This document shows, piece after piece, positions 1-9,492 of a stretch of DNA of 64,000 nucleotides. The DNA lies in NCBI GenBank assembly GCA_963855995.1, contig OY979717.1, positions 61,968,243 through 62,032,242 on the forward strand, in the 5' to 3' direction. The DNA is from Muricea muricata. Its lineage: Eukaryota; Cnidaria; Anthozoa; Malacalcyonacea; Plexauridae. Positions within the stretch are counted from its first letter, which is position 1. Every line of letters begins with the position of its first letter. The notes beneath the pieces are model-generated. The model made no database searches, had not been told where the DNA came from, and was given only the letters and a program-made list of their open reading frames with translations. Both the position numbers and the translations under genes were made by a program.

Positions 1-473
1 AATTCAAGTATTTTGACAAGTTGCAACTTGACTTTGACTTGTTGCGACTTGACAACATTGACAATGTTGAAAATTGTTGACAAGTTGCAGCAAGCTGGTA
101 TATAATTGACAACTTGTAACACGTATGTCAGTGCGTTTTTGGCTATGTTGTTGAGAGTTGAAACAACTAACAACAAATCTATTTACCACTTGCAACAGAC
201 TCGTCGTCCTCCAGCTGTCACAAGCCATGTGAACGCATTCTGAAATTGGACATAATAGACGTCGCAATCTATGAGAACCGGGCATGCAAATAAGCAGTGG
301 AGATGCTATTGAGAAGCAGTCATGCAAGGCAGGAAGAAGTGTTTGTAATTGCAATTTTATGATTTATTAAACCACCTCATACACTGAGTTTTGATCTGTT
401 CCCTATTTGGATCAAACACAAATTATGATGGTATTTTCACCAGTATATATGTATATGTATGACCACCACTGAA
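1..473 (-). repeat. Unit-flank repeat, inverted copy (unit A)
   Basis: This stretch is the reverse complement of a segment lying in the opposite orientation upstream of units B (27781-28503) and C (41625-42337). It is rich in GTTGCAAC/CAAGTTGC-type words. The orientation switch falls at CACTG (about 468-472); in B and C the segment is bounded by CAGTG on one side and CACTG on the other, so it may be a short TIR element or an inverted block. The window edge cuts its other end. No protein is supported: the open frame across it is only the reading of a repeat. Confidence 0.7.
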
Positions 474-2924
474 TAACGAAACTTTGCTAAGATTTGCGAA
501 TACTGTCCTTTGGCGGCGAGTGTATCTGGAAAGCATTCACTTAAATTTATTCGATACGGCTTGGATTGACACAAAATTTAGCTCCTATTTTCTTATCTTA
601 CCAAATGGTTAGTGAGATTATCTATGCATTTGTGTTTCATATGGTAATATTTGTATGTGTGTCGTAATATATACTGAATAATTGGCATTCTACATTCTCG
701 TCAAATCTGTATTGATTCTGTATTTGATTTACTACGTAACTTCTATTACGTCCAGTGTGGCTGCTCGAGTGTTTAACAGATCTTTATATATGTTGTTGCT
801 TTACATTGTGATTTATATGCACTAAATAAGATTTCTGCCGTAGAGCGCTGCACAAGATTTCGGTATTAATTTAGCACCTAATGCAAACCGACTTTCTGAC
901 TTAATTCTCATTAACCAGTTGTTCTATTTTAAAAATGTATGGTCTTCAGCGCCGTGGTTTATCAATGTTGTAGTAAGTGTTTTCAAATAAAGACCTGCAA
1001 TCTTATCAACGTTGAGAAGGCTTAAGTTTTAATCGGAGCATAGTCAGGTGGGATATGGTTCAAATATGAGAGTTAAATTTGTAATAAATTATCAAGAAAT
1101 AAGAAATGTATAATATGGAATTCCTAAGTTTTTTGTATCAAGTTTTTTGTATTAAATATATTGACTATCTCTTGTAGATTTCAATTTCAACCAATTTTCA
1201 TGAATCCATCATTTCGAAAATTCGAGTAGCTGCGTTTCTGTAGGAAGAATACCTATGATAGACATAGGTGAGATTTTCCTAAAGGTTGTGTATATTATGT
1301 ATATGTGACGTCTGTGTATGGTAGGCTGAGGTGGAATGCCAACTAAATGCGAATCTTCAATTAATGGATGAAGCCAAGTTAGTTTTTCTGAGTTTTTGAG
1401 CTGAAATACTTAACGCCAAAGATTGAATCATATAAGGTCAATACTTAAATAAAAATTACTTAATATAAAAATTTAAGGCTTTAGACAAAAAAGAAATTCT
1501 TAAAACAACTGCAATTTTGAAAAATATGGAAATTTCCCTGCAAAGCTTCAAATTTTTTGCATTAAATACAACATTTTAATGGCTTTATTTGAAATACGTC
1601 CCACCTCAAAACTCAAAAAAACTGAATGAAATTGGCTTCAACCCCCCCCCCCCCCCCCGAGTTATCGTTCCAGTTTATTTATAGTTCAATGGCTGAGGGC
1701 AGCCTGGCCTAAAAGAGCTCACTGGTAACTACTGTAACTATATAATGAAAGTCCTAAAGTAAGGCGCAAATTTTAAAATAGCCCTGCATACAAGCTCTAT
1801 TCTGAGTTTGCCAAAACATGCATTTGTGCAACATTGGTAAAGTTACATTACCCAACATAAGACCACCAAGTGCAGTAAATTACATCAGCACACGCATCTT
1901 CTACAGCAAAAAGTTCATATCACCCTAATTTGGCAATCTACAAAAAATGATACTTTACAATAGACAGCCAATTAAGAATGCGGGCTGTTCGGTTATGTCA
2001 CAACTTGGTGCAAAATACTACACTGAACAACCTGCATATACTAGGATGTTTTGCAACAGTGGCCTAACGTTACATCTGAGAGCCCATGGACAAAATGATA
2101 GGGCTCCTCTTTACAAAAACTACACTATAAAAGAGCCGATCGGTCATGCCTTCAAAACGTCTTATTAAATCACTGTTTAGCTGCGGTTTTAAGTCTTGGA
2201 ATTCTGAATTATGGGTGAGATTTAAGCAAATGTTTTCCTGCACGTAGGAACTGAGCAAGATGTATAAAGGGACTACATGTAGCTACTCAGTCAAAACTGA
2301 CTGGTTTAAATCTATCTTTCTATCAATCTAAAAGTTATGAAAACTCAACAATTTTCGAATAGTCTAAGCTTAAGTACATGAAGTTTTAAGTGTTTTCGTG
2401 TATCAAATTTTCCTTATGTGCCAAGCTACGAGATGCAAAATGTAAATTTTGTTGTTTTAGAGTTGTTAAAAAGTTGTTTTATTATTTTCTGTTAAATTTT
2501 CTTCTTAATTTTTACTTATTTTACACTTCTACATTGTGGCTGGGTCCCCCAGGCTTGGCGGTCCCATGATTTCCCGGCTTGAGCCCATTGTAATTACGTC
2601 ATGCACTGTTTCACAATTGAACGAAATTTACCATCCATTGAGATTTTACTCAAAATTAAGATGAAATTAATCAGATATATGATGGATCAAGGTGTTTTCA
2701 ACGTTTTTCAAATACCTAACATTCAGCCTTACTACAGAGTTTGGTGAAATTCTGGTCACATTTTTACCCTTATGAACGTTTTTCAAAGGTGATTTATATA
2801 ACTAAAAAATTATTATAGTATTTAGTCCAAATATATTTAACTGAATGATTCACAATGTTTCACAATCACCAGGTTTTGCAATTTAAAAAATAGACCAACG
2901 CATGTTGTCATTCGGCAACATTGC
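474..2924. other. Intergenic flank of unit A, no gene seen
   Basis: From about 474 the sequence is collinear with the flank of unit C (from about 42338), including the stretch near 1115-2640 that unit B lacks. It holds a poly-C run at about 1642-1658, short AT-rich tracts and small spurious open frames. I see no splice-supported coding signal. Confidence 0.6.
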
Positions 2925-3274
2925 GTTTTATATTTCAAACTTCCGAATTAGGAGGCGTGAGCATTTGCGACCGTTTTTTGCAACATATTAAATCGTTTAA
3001 AACAGTTATGCTGCTAGGTAATTTCATTTTCTATTTAATTATGTTTCACTAGCATAATACAAAGATTAAAAGCCCAAGCTTTCGTACAACGCGTCCATCT
3101 TCAGGGGGCAAATGTTAAATTCAACTCCGTCCTGCCTTAAATATAACACAGCCTACTACACACATATAATTAAAACCTAATTAAAACATATACAACATCT
3201 AAAACCTAATTATTCTTAAACCGTCAGTTCCTAACAATTGGTTTTATACTTCCGGAAGAGTCATGCCATAGTCT

Positions 3275-3469
3275 CTAGCTATTTGCAATACCATTCTTGG
3301 CTTGTTCAATGAAACAAGCTTCTTTCCATTTTCGCTGCGCCCATCTATTCTCTTTACATAAAATCCTTGATTTCTTCCATACTACCGAGTGATCCTCATC
3401 ATGAACATGCTTGGCCAACGCTGAGTTCCCATTCTTTTTCAATGAATTTAAAGGTTGCAATGAAGGCAA
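3275..3469 (-). pseudogene. GIY-YIG endonuclease C-terminal part, inverted arm
   Basis: Reading on the minus strand gives SALAKHVHDEDHSV followed by SRILCKENRWAQRKWKEA and AKNGIANS. This is the C-terminal half of a Penelope-type GIY-YIG nuclease. It duplicates, in inverted orientation, the plus-strand copy at 3650-3820 with a few substitutions (for example VVWKK here against VALKK there). It is a remnant without the catalytic N-terminal half. Confidence 0.65.
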
Positions 3470-3820
3470 TGTTTACATTAAGAAGTCAGTTGATGAGACC
3501 GAAAGATATGCTTGGGGAGTTGAAACATAGTGGTACTGGTGTTGTCTATAGTTTTCTATGCGAAGATTGCGATGTTGAATATATTGGTGAAACGGGACGA
3601 GCTTTTGGGACACGGCAAGATAAGATGAACATGAGCGAGCGGTTTGATTGAAAAAGAATGGGAACTCAGCGTTGGCAAAGCATGTTCATGATGAGGATCA
3701 CTCGGTAGCATTGAAGAAATCAAGGATTTTATGTAAAGAGAATAGATGGGCGCAGCGAAAATGGAAAGAATTAGCTTGTTTCATTGAACAAGCCAAGAAT
3801 GGTATTGCAAATAGCTAGAG
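3430..3820 (+). pseudogene. GIY-YIG endonuclease fragment of Penelope-like element
   Basis: The first frame (to 3651) reads GVVYSFLCEDCDVEYIGETG then RAFGTR. It shows the VVY (GIY) and YIG strands, the C-x2-C pair that Penelope endonucleases carry between them, and the conserved TGR-x3-TR arginines. A stop follows at 3649-3651, and the rest of the domain (SALAKHVH to AKNGIANS) continues in another frame to about 3820, so the gene is broken. No reverse-transcriptase sequence lies upstream because the element is 5' truncated. Confidence 0.7.
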
Positions 3821-3921
3821 ACTATGGCATGACTCTTCCAGAATTATACAACCAATTGTTAGGAACTGACGGTTTAAGAATAATTAGGTTTTAGATGTTG
3901 TATATGTTTTAATTAGGTTTT

Positions 3922-3979
3922 AATTCTACCGGAACATCGCAGCAGAGGTTCCATGAGAGAGCGCATGCGTGACGCTGGT
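3922..3979 (+). repeat. DIRS left inverted terminal repeat
   Basis: Begins AATTCTACCGGAACATC and runs through GAGAGCGCATGCGTGACGC. It is the imperfect reverse complement of 6932-6989. Its first 36 bases are exactly complementary to 6745-6780 in the internal complementary region. Confidence 0.8.
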
Positions 3980-4191
3980 CATATACGCGCTTAATCCTTC
4001 GGGTAGCTGGTCGAAAACTTTGCTGGAGAAAATATACTTGTTATCCTTAATTTTGTTCATCAATCCTTACCGTAACGAGACAAAGTTTGCAAGAAAAGAA
4101 GACTACAAATTATCAGCAACATCTGGACAGGGTTATTGCGCAGCAAAACCGTGTACTGTCTTTTTTGCCAGGGATTGAAAATCCCCTCATT

Positions 4192-5461
4192 ATGGCAACA
4201 CACGAAACATCGGGTTCCGGTGTTCTGGACAATATTTTATTGTCAACCAAGCGTGACCACGCACAAATAACCCCCGAACCAGGGGAATTATCAATGGATG
4301 AAGATTTCCTGGTCAACGACGAGCCGGAAACTTCAACGGCAAGAGCGATACACGGGGAGAAGCGACGACGCGAGTCGCCTCATAGTCATGGCGTCAGGAG
4401 TAGCGAAGCTACTGCCGATTTCGCGCCAAAAGCTGTCAGTTCAACTGACTTAAATTCTGTCAACCAGAAAATCGATTTATTAATGACTATGATGAATGAC
4501 ATAGCACCAGTGGTAAAGACCTTGAATAAGGCCTACGAAGACTCGCTGCTCGCCGAGTCTGATGAGGACATCGACGACAGTGGCTCCTGTCCTCCCAGTA
4601 AACAAACAAAATTGGCAACGGATACAACTGGGCCTGAAATATCTATGGGAGTCGTGGACTCCCTTGTGTCTGAGATAAATACCGATGAAAAGACAGGTCC
4701 TGCAATTTCTGAGAAAATTGCCAAAGCTTTAGACGGTATTCTGTCTGTGGGGCTTAATGAATCGGTTGCCGCCAAACGAAAGGAGGTTATTGACCGACCT
4801 AAAAATGGTAAATTGTTGGCAACCACCAGGGTAAATCCTGAGATCTGGGATATCGCCAAAAAAAAAACAAACTCGAAGCATGGATGCAAGGTTCCAACAG
4901 TTACAAGGAACCTTGATGAAGGGCCTGATCCCACTAGCATCCATTGCAGGAAAGGTTGGAGAAGCAATTGACACAGGATCACCTCTTCCATCCAAAGAAC
5001 AGATGTGGGAAGCTCTATCACACTCGTCTGTACTAGTTGCACTAGCCAACCACGACCTTAACATTTGCCGTCGAGACATGTTTAAGGCCGACTTGAATGA
5101 GGATTACAAAGCCCTGTGCAATAATAAACATCCAGTGGGTGAACTCTTATTTGGAGATGACCTGGGTGAGCGACTGAAGACAGTCACTGAAACTAATAAA
5201 GCTGCAAAGCAGCTAACTGGAAATAATTTGGGGCAAAACTCAAGAAGTAATCCGAAACCTTTTTTCTCCCACGGGGGGCAGGATGTCCGCCCCCGAAAAA
5301 AAAAAACTCACGAAAGTTCTTCCCGAGAGACCGTCGACAGAACAAAGGACCGTACCTCAAAGCAAAGAGAGATGCCAAAGCCACCAAACAGCGAAACACT
5401 TAGAGCATCATCCCAAGAATCCTCCAAAAGATCGAGGAAGACCAAGCTCGGGCACTCATGA
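4192..5461 (+). pseudogene. DIRS gag-like protein, one frameshift
   Basis: The first ATG of the frame gives MATHETSGSG. The N-terminal part is acidic and low in complexity; from about 4820 it reads VNPEIWDIAKKK, the conserved entry to the DIRS gag core. At a run of ten A (4859-4868) one extra A shifts the frame. The core continues in the other frame from 4880 with MDARFQQLQGTLMKGLIPL, then ALANHDLNICRRDMFKADLN and GELLFGDDL, which I recognise from gag-like proteins of cnidarian DIRS elements. The tail is basic and Ser/Lys-rich. It probably packages element RNA, by analogy. The single homopolymer lesion could be real decay, an assembly error or programmed slippage; the sequence alone cannot decide. 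Confidence 0.75.
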
Positions 5462-6593
5462 TTGTTCCAATGTGGGCAACACAGCCATGGTTTCCAAAAT
5501 TAACCAGAATGCTGATCCAGGAACCACTTCTTCTTCCCCAGAATCCTCAGGTTGTAACCCTTCCTTTTCAGAGAGAGACGGTACATCCGCTCCAGAGGAA
5601 ATTACAGTTGATGGCCTGTCTCTTATCAGGACAGGACTCGCAGGGGGTAACATTTCGACTAGGGCTCAAGAGATCATGCTCAAATCGTGGCGAGAAGGAA
5701 CCCAAAAACAATACAGAGTGTACCTACAAAAATGGATTTCCTTTTGTCGTGGACGATATACAGATCCCGTACAACCAACTGTAGCAGCTGCTGTTGATTT
5801 CCTAACAGAACTGTTAGATTCGGGTCTTGGATATAGTGGACTCAACACGGCTCGGTGTGCATTGTCTACCTTTACTGTTCTGGAGGGAAATATATCCATA
5901 GGATCACATCCTTTAGTTAAACGTTTTTTAAAAGCAGCTTATCAGATACGACCATCGTCTCCAAGATATCAGTTTATGTGGGACACATCAATTGTGCTCA
6001 CATATCTTCGTGATTTGCCATCAGTTCAAGAAATAAGTTTAAAAACATTGACGTTAAAATTGACCATGTTATGTGCATTGGTCACGGGTCAGAGATGTCA
6101 GTCTCTCCACCTGATGAACTTGGAACAGCTGTTTATGGGGCCTGAATTCTGCAAGTTTGTCATCAATGATATTGTCAAGCAATCAGCCCCAGGAAGAACA
6201 CAGCCGGAATTGGTTATACCGATTTTCCAAGCCGAGCCAAAGCTCTGTGTATACACCTGTTTATGCGAATACATCAAACGAACTAAACCTCTTCGAGGTG
6301 AGGAGACACGTCTGTTCATAAGTTATATAAAACCACATAAGTGGGTATCTAAAGATACTATTGCTCGATGGGTCAAAATCGTGATGCAACAAGCAGGAGT
6401 AGACGAACGCTTATTCAAACCACACAGTACAAGGGCTGCTTCCGCAAGCAAAGCATTTTGTGCTAATGTGCTGCTTGCATCTATTATCAAGGCGGGCAGT
6501 TGGAAGAGTGAGTGTGTCTTCCAAAAATTCTACAACAAACCTATTGAATCGCCTCAGGACTTTGCACAATCCATCCTAACCAGTAATGACTAA
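5283..6593 (+). CDS. DIRS tyrosine recombinase (integrase)
   Basis: An open frame of 436 codons. Counting from 5283, the catalytic residues are visible: Arg271 in LVTGQRCQSLHL, His381 and Arg384 in KPHSTRAAS, Trp407 in AGSWKS, and Tyr417 in FQKFYNKP. The N-terminal SAM-like DNA-binding part lies around SWREGTQKQYRVYLQKWISF. The enzyme should cut and rejoin strands of a circular DNA intermediate at the target. The first 60 or so residues are an out-of-frame reading of the gag tail up to the deletion junction, so the native start is probably further in (Met69 at 5487 is one candidate). All catalytic residues are intact although the element has lost its RT, so it could act only in trans on DNA made elsewhere. 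Confidence 0.85.
   Translation: MSAPEKKKLTKVLPERPSTEQRTVPQSKERCQSHQTAKHLEHHPKNPPKDRGRPSSGTHDCSNVGNTAMVSKINQNADPGTTSSSPESSGCNPSFSERDGTSAPEEITVDGLSLIRTGLAGGNISTRAQEIMLKSWREGTQKQYRVYLQKWISFCRGRYTDPVQPTVAAAVDFLTELLDSGLGYSGLNTARCALSTFTVLEGNISIGSHPLVKRFLKAAYQIRPSSPRYQFMWDTSIVLTYLRDLPSVQEISLKTLTLKLTMLCALVTGQRCQSLHLMNLEQLFMGPEFCKFVINDIVKQSAPGRTQPELVIPIFQAEPKLCVYTCLCEYIKRTKPLRGEETRLFISYIKPHKWVSKDTIARWVKIVMQQAGVDERLFKPHSTRAASASKAFCANVLLASIIKAGSWKSECVFQKFYNKPIESPQDFAQSILTSND
5458..5650 (+). pseudogene. C-terminal remnant of DIRS RT/RNase H frame
   Basis: In a third frame, overlapping the recombinase, the sequence reads VPMWATQPWFPKLTRMLIQ then PLLLPQNPQVVTLP and KLQLMACLLSGQ. This matches the end of the reverse transcriptase-RNase H ORF of DIRS elements, where the phrase P-x-W-x-TQPWFP followed by a LACxLSG-like block overlaps the start of the recombinase. 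No palm motifs (the xADD block) or RNase H acidic residues occur upstream; gag is joined almost directly to this tail, so a large internal deletion removed the RT core. Confidence 0.75.
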
Positions 6594-6744
6594 GGAACGT
6601 TTTACAGTTACTGTTGTGTTTTTGTTCACAAGCTAACATGTTTTATATGAATATTGTTTAATACATGTTTGGCTGGGTTATTACTGTCTCGTGTCTCGAC
6701 CTTGTTGTTGGCTTTTTGACTATCAGTCAACATTACTTTAAAGT

Positions 6745-6859
6745 CTCATGGAACCTCTGCTGCGATGTTCCGGTAGAATTGAAAATTAAACGAGACTTAC
6801 CTGGAAGTTGAAGTTTGATTGTGATTCTACCGGGACATCTTAGCAGCAGAGGTTACATG
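6745..6859. repeat. DIRS internal complementary region
   Basis: 6745-6780 is the exact reverse complement of the left terminus (3922-3957). 6781-6859 is the reverse complement of the right terminus (about 6957-7035). The two complements abut at AATT|GAAAATTAAACG, the order expected if the region bridges the two ends of a linear copy to form a circle. The junction allows the outer boundaries of the element to be placed to the base. Confidence 0.8.
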
Positions 6860-6931
6860 CCCGTCCCTTCGTTCCCCACCCTTTGTGGATTATGTTGGTG
6901 GATGTTGACTGATCGTTATACTTTAAAGATT

Positions 6932-7035
6932 GACCAGCGTCACGCATGCGCTCTCTCATGTAACCTCTGCTGCTAAGATGTCCCGGTAGAATCACAATCA
7001 AACTTCAACTTCCAGGTAAGTCTCGTTTAATTTTC
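6932..7035 (-). repeat. DIRS right terminus
   Basis: 6932-6989 is the imperfect reverse complement of the left inverted terminal repeat. The remaining bases to 7035 (through CAACTTCCAGGTAAGTC) are matched only by the internal complementary region. AATT follows at 7036-7039, then the Penelope arm resumes with ATATGTGTGTAGTAGGC. Confidence 0.75.
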
Positions 7036-7416
7036 AATTATATGTGTGTAGTAGGCTGTGTTATATTTAAGGCAGGACGGAGTTGAATTTAACATTTGCT
7101 CCCTGAAGATGGACGCGTTGTCCGAAAGCTTGGGCTTTTAATCTTTGTATTATGCTAGTGAAACATAATTAAATAGAAAATATTAAATCGTCTTTTGCAA
7201 TAATTATCACCAAATTTTCTGAAGAACTATTCAAACATTTCTTTGTTAAGCATGCAAAGCATATTTAGCTTAATCGTGGTCGTGTAATATAAAACTGACG
7301 TGTCAGTCGAGCTATTTTCGGCTAGCGCGTAGTTTTGAAAATGGTTGTAATTTTGGCACGACGGTTGTAAACGTTTACCCCCCCCCCCCGTAATTAGAAG
7401 TTTGAAATATAAAAGG

Positions 7417-8143
7417 TAATGATTGAATGCAAATGGTAGTGTGTCATTACCTTGTGGTCGACCCGCATCACCATCACATCTCACCGTCGACACGTGTTGT
7501 ATTTTAAAATCTTTTTTGAAATTCAGCAGATAATTCCCAGCGCTTGTTTAGGGACCGGTCATTATTACGGCGGGGGAAGGGGTTGGCACCGAAGAGAAAT
7601 GTTTTTATTGGGAAAAAGTTTGCTTACCCAACGACAAAGACAGATAAAAGTTTAGTACCCACCCCTGACCGAAAATCTCACAATTGTCACATTTAAAAGA
7701 GAAAAAGAACAGCGTAGTAAAGTTGCAAAGATGAGAGCAGGTGGACATGACAAACCAGACAATGTTAGCAACTATAGTTAATTTGTCGTTTGAATCGTCC
7801 ATTTTGTGATGAATATATATTTCTTACCCAAAGTCTTCAGGTGTGTTATTTTTCATTTACCTAACCATTTACTCACCCAAAATTTTGTTTACCCAACTAT
7901 TTTCTCTTTGGTGCCACCCTCTGCCATAAATAATGACCAGCCCCCTATAAGCTTTGAAATATTTCTTGCTTGGGTTAATAGTGGTTTTGACTTATTAGTA
8001 TTAAATGTTAATTTGTAAAATTAGCCTTTAAAATAGGGCATTTTTACAGTAGCTAAAATAACGGGACCTAAAAATTTTCTCCAGTAGTTCCTACCTAATT
8101 AACGACTGAATTTTCCTGATTACTTTAGACTTAATTGAACAAA
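7417..8143. other. Upstream region of the unit A HEPN exon
   Basis: Collinear with 46312-46898 of unit C and largely with unit B. No protein is supported. A TTTAG|AC step about 20 bp before the ATG, preceded by a T-rich stretch, could be a 3' splice site of a 5'-UTR intron, since it is conserved in the other units. Promoter elements cannot be assigned. Confidence 0.4.
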
Positions 8144-9076
8144 ATGAGTTCTGATGTCAATGATTTGTTGCGAAGAAGAAATGATCCTGATCATCTTAAC
8201 TGGCTTGCTGTGGCTGATGCTCTTATGTTCCTCAGTGATGGTCTCCGACCGTATGCAGAGAATAAAATGAAGGAACTCCATGCTTTAATTACAACAAATG
8301 TTGGCGGACCTGGGGTTAAATGCCCTTGCAGTTGGAAAGAAAATGGAAAAAAATCGAAATCAAACCCTCATGGAGGAAGAGCGCCTTGCGCTTGGGCACA
8401 ACAATTGAAGAATTTTCACAATTTCTACAACAAGAATGCTATTCCTTGGCATCAAAGTCTTAGTAGCCAATGGCATGATCCAGTCAACGGATACTGGGAG
8501 ATCGCAAAGTTATTTATGTGCGATTTGGGAAAAAATTGGGCAACAGTTAAAGATGCCAAATGTACTGATGTTGAACCCCTTCTTAACTTGCTAAGATTTT
8601 GCAAGTATTTTAAAATCCAGCATTCTTCATTGGATGCTGTTAAAGATTGGCGTAATAAATGTGCTCATGCACCAGAGCGAACACTTAGCGACATTGATAA
8701 ACAAAATGCCTTTAAAGACATTGAAAGTTTATTGAATGATCCGGAGCTGGCTGGGATCAAAGAAGTTCAAGACGTCCGCCCCATTATCAAGAAGACAGAA
8801 ACGGCAGATGTCTCCATATTACAAAATGATGAGCTAAAGATTATTCAAGAATTTTCGCACGAATGTCAGATTGAAACACGAGCAGAAATTAGGGAGGTTT
8901 CAAAAAAGATCGACAAATTGGAAGGCGCTGTGAACGAATTGACAAAAGGTGTTTATAAATTATTAGGAGGTACAGAGAAAGTGGTTAGATGTTTGGTTTC
9001 TGCTTTTCTATTGGCACTTTTTTTCGCAGTGTCTTTGACCACAGTCGCAAGATTCCAGGAATGTTGTGGTCTTTAA
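8144..9076 (+). pseudogene. HEPN membrane exon, copy 1 (frameshifted near its end)
   Basis: Starts at the ATG giving MSSDVNDLLRRRNDPDHLNW, the same start as the other units. It is a DZIP3-like HEPN domain: the LNWLAVADALMFLSDGLRPY helix is followed by a Cys-rich loop, and DWRNKCAHAPERTL holds the R-N-x-x-x-H motif of HEPN ribonucleases. A Lys/Glu-rich coiled coil (EIREVSKKIDKLEGAVNEL) precedes the first membrane helix. Within that helix region a 2-nt insertion relative to copy 3 (around 9033-9055) shifts the frame to a stop at 9074-9076. Further on, a Gln codon of copy 3 is TAA here (9098-9100). The frame can no longer run into the NACHT exon. A 311-residue HEPN-single-TM protein could still be made. 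Confidence 0.75.
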
Positions 9077-9202
9077 TGGTATTTTACATGTTTTCTTAAG
9101 TTGGGGAGAGAAATGTGATGATAGATTATGGTAAGATAATCAAAGGATTTTGCATTGTTTTAATCGTAACTTTAGGAACGATTCTGCTTGAAACAATCTT
9201 GG

Positions 9203-9492
9203 GTGGGTTGTGGTCGTGCAGAAAGTGGGTAATTTTCTTTTTTAATTCTTACAACTACTGCAATTTTGTGGCTCATTTTTGAACAGACGGTGTTTAAAAT
9301 TGATCAAAAAAATTACAGTAGGCGTAAGAATTAAAAAAAAATTATCAAAACGATAATCGGATTATTTCCGGAAAAATTTAAGAAATCTTAGTACAGTCGT
9401 AGCAGAAAGAATCGCAACACTATACTCTTGTAGACAGGTTAAAAACATTCCAAATGCGATAATTGTAAAAATTGATTTTTATTCTACTGTAG
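9203..9492 (+). other. Predicted phase-1 intron between HEPN and NACHT exons, unit A
   Basis: Donor TTGG|GTGGGT and acceptor TATTCTACTGTAG|GTTGTCC are aligned with those of unit C. Because the upstream exon has gained 2 nt, splicing here would leave the NACHT exon out of frame with HEPN. Confidence 0.55.

Larger units (their letters stand above)
3922..7035 (+). mobile_element. DIRS-type tyrosine-recombinase element with RT deleted
   Basis: A 3.1-kb element carrying, in order, a DIRS-type gag, the last part of an RT/RNase H frame, and a tyrosine recombinase. Its ends are inverted repeats (3922-3979 against 6932-6989). An internal region at 6745-6859 is complementary to the left end and then the right end, the terminal plan of DIRS1-like elements, where it is thought to template a circular intermediate. 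Insertion is into the right arm of the Penelope-like element. Comparison with the uninterrupted left arm (AATT at 3168-3171) shows AATT on both sides of the insertion and no longer target duplication, as expected for tyrosine-recombinase integration. Most of the RT is missing, so this copy is non-autonomous. Confidence 0.85.
2997..7179 (+). mobile_element. Penelope-like element, truncated fold-back copy
   Basis: The insertion is bounded by a 12-bp direct repeat, ATATTAAATCGT, at 2985-2996 and 7180-7191, inside a MITE whose empty form is seen in units B and C. It is a fold-back: an arm at about 3036-3447 is the inverted copy of 3650-3921 continued at 7036-7175, with a loop of about 200 bp holding the start of a GIY-YIG domain. 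The right arm has itself been interrupted by a DIRS element. Penelope-like elements are known for inverted or partly tandem copies. Only the 3' end (endonuclease and terminal sequence) remains; no reverse transcriptase is visible. Confidence 0.75.
2925..7416. mobile_element. Small TIR element (MITE) split by nested insertions
   Basis: A short element with terminal inverted repeats built on TTTCAAACTTCTAATTA and its complement. Left arm about 2925-2976, right arm about 7353-7416. The uninterrupted versions are only about 320 bp (29943-30269 and 45994-46311). Here it has been opened by a Penelope-like element at 2997-7179. A poly-C run sits in the right arm (12 C at 7378-7389). It codes for nothing visible. 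Confidence 0.6.

Noticed and set aside
4-354. 116-codon minus-strand frame
   Set aside because: It lies in a repeat present three times; the other copies give different, interrupted frames.
7036-7178. Hammerhead ribozyme in the Penelope-like arm (CTGAAGA ... GTCCGAAAGC)
   Set aside because: Penelope-like elements can carry hammerheads, and a CTGAAGA core with a GGAC/GTCC stem and GAAA is present. However, I could not find pairing for stem I around a cleavage site and there is an unpaired base in stem II. Probably a decayed relative or chance.
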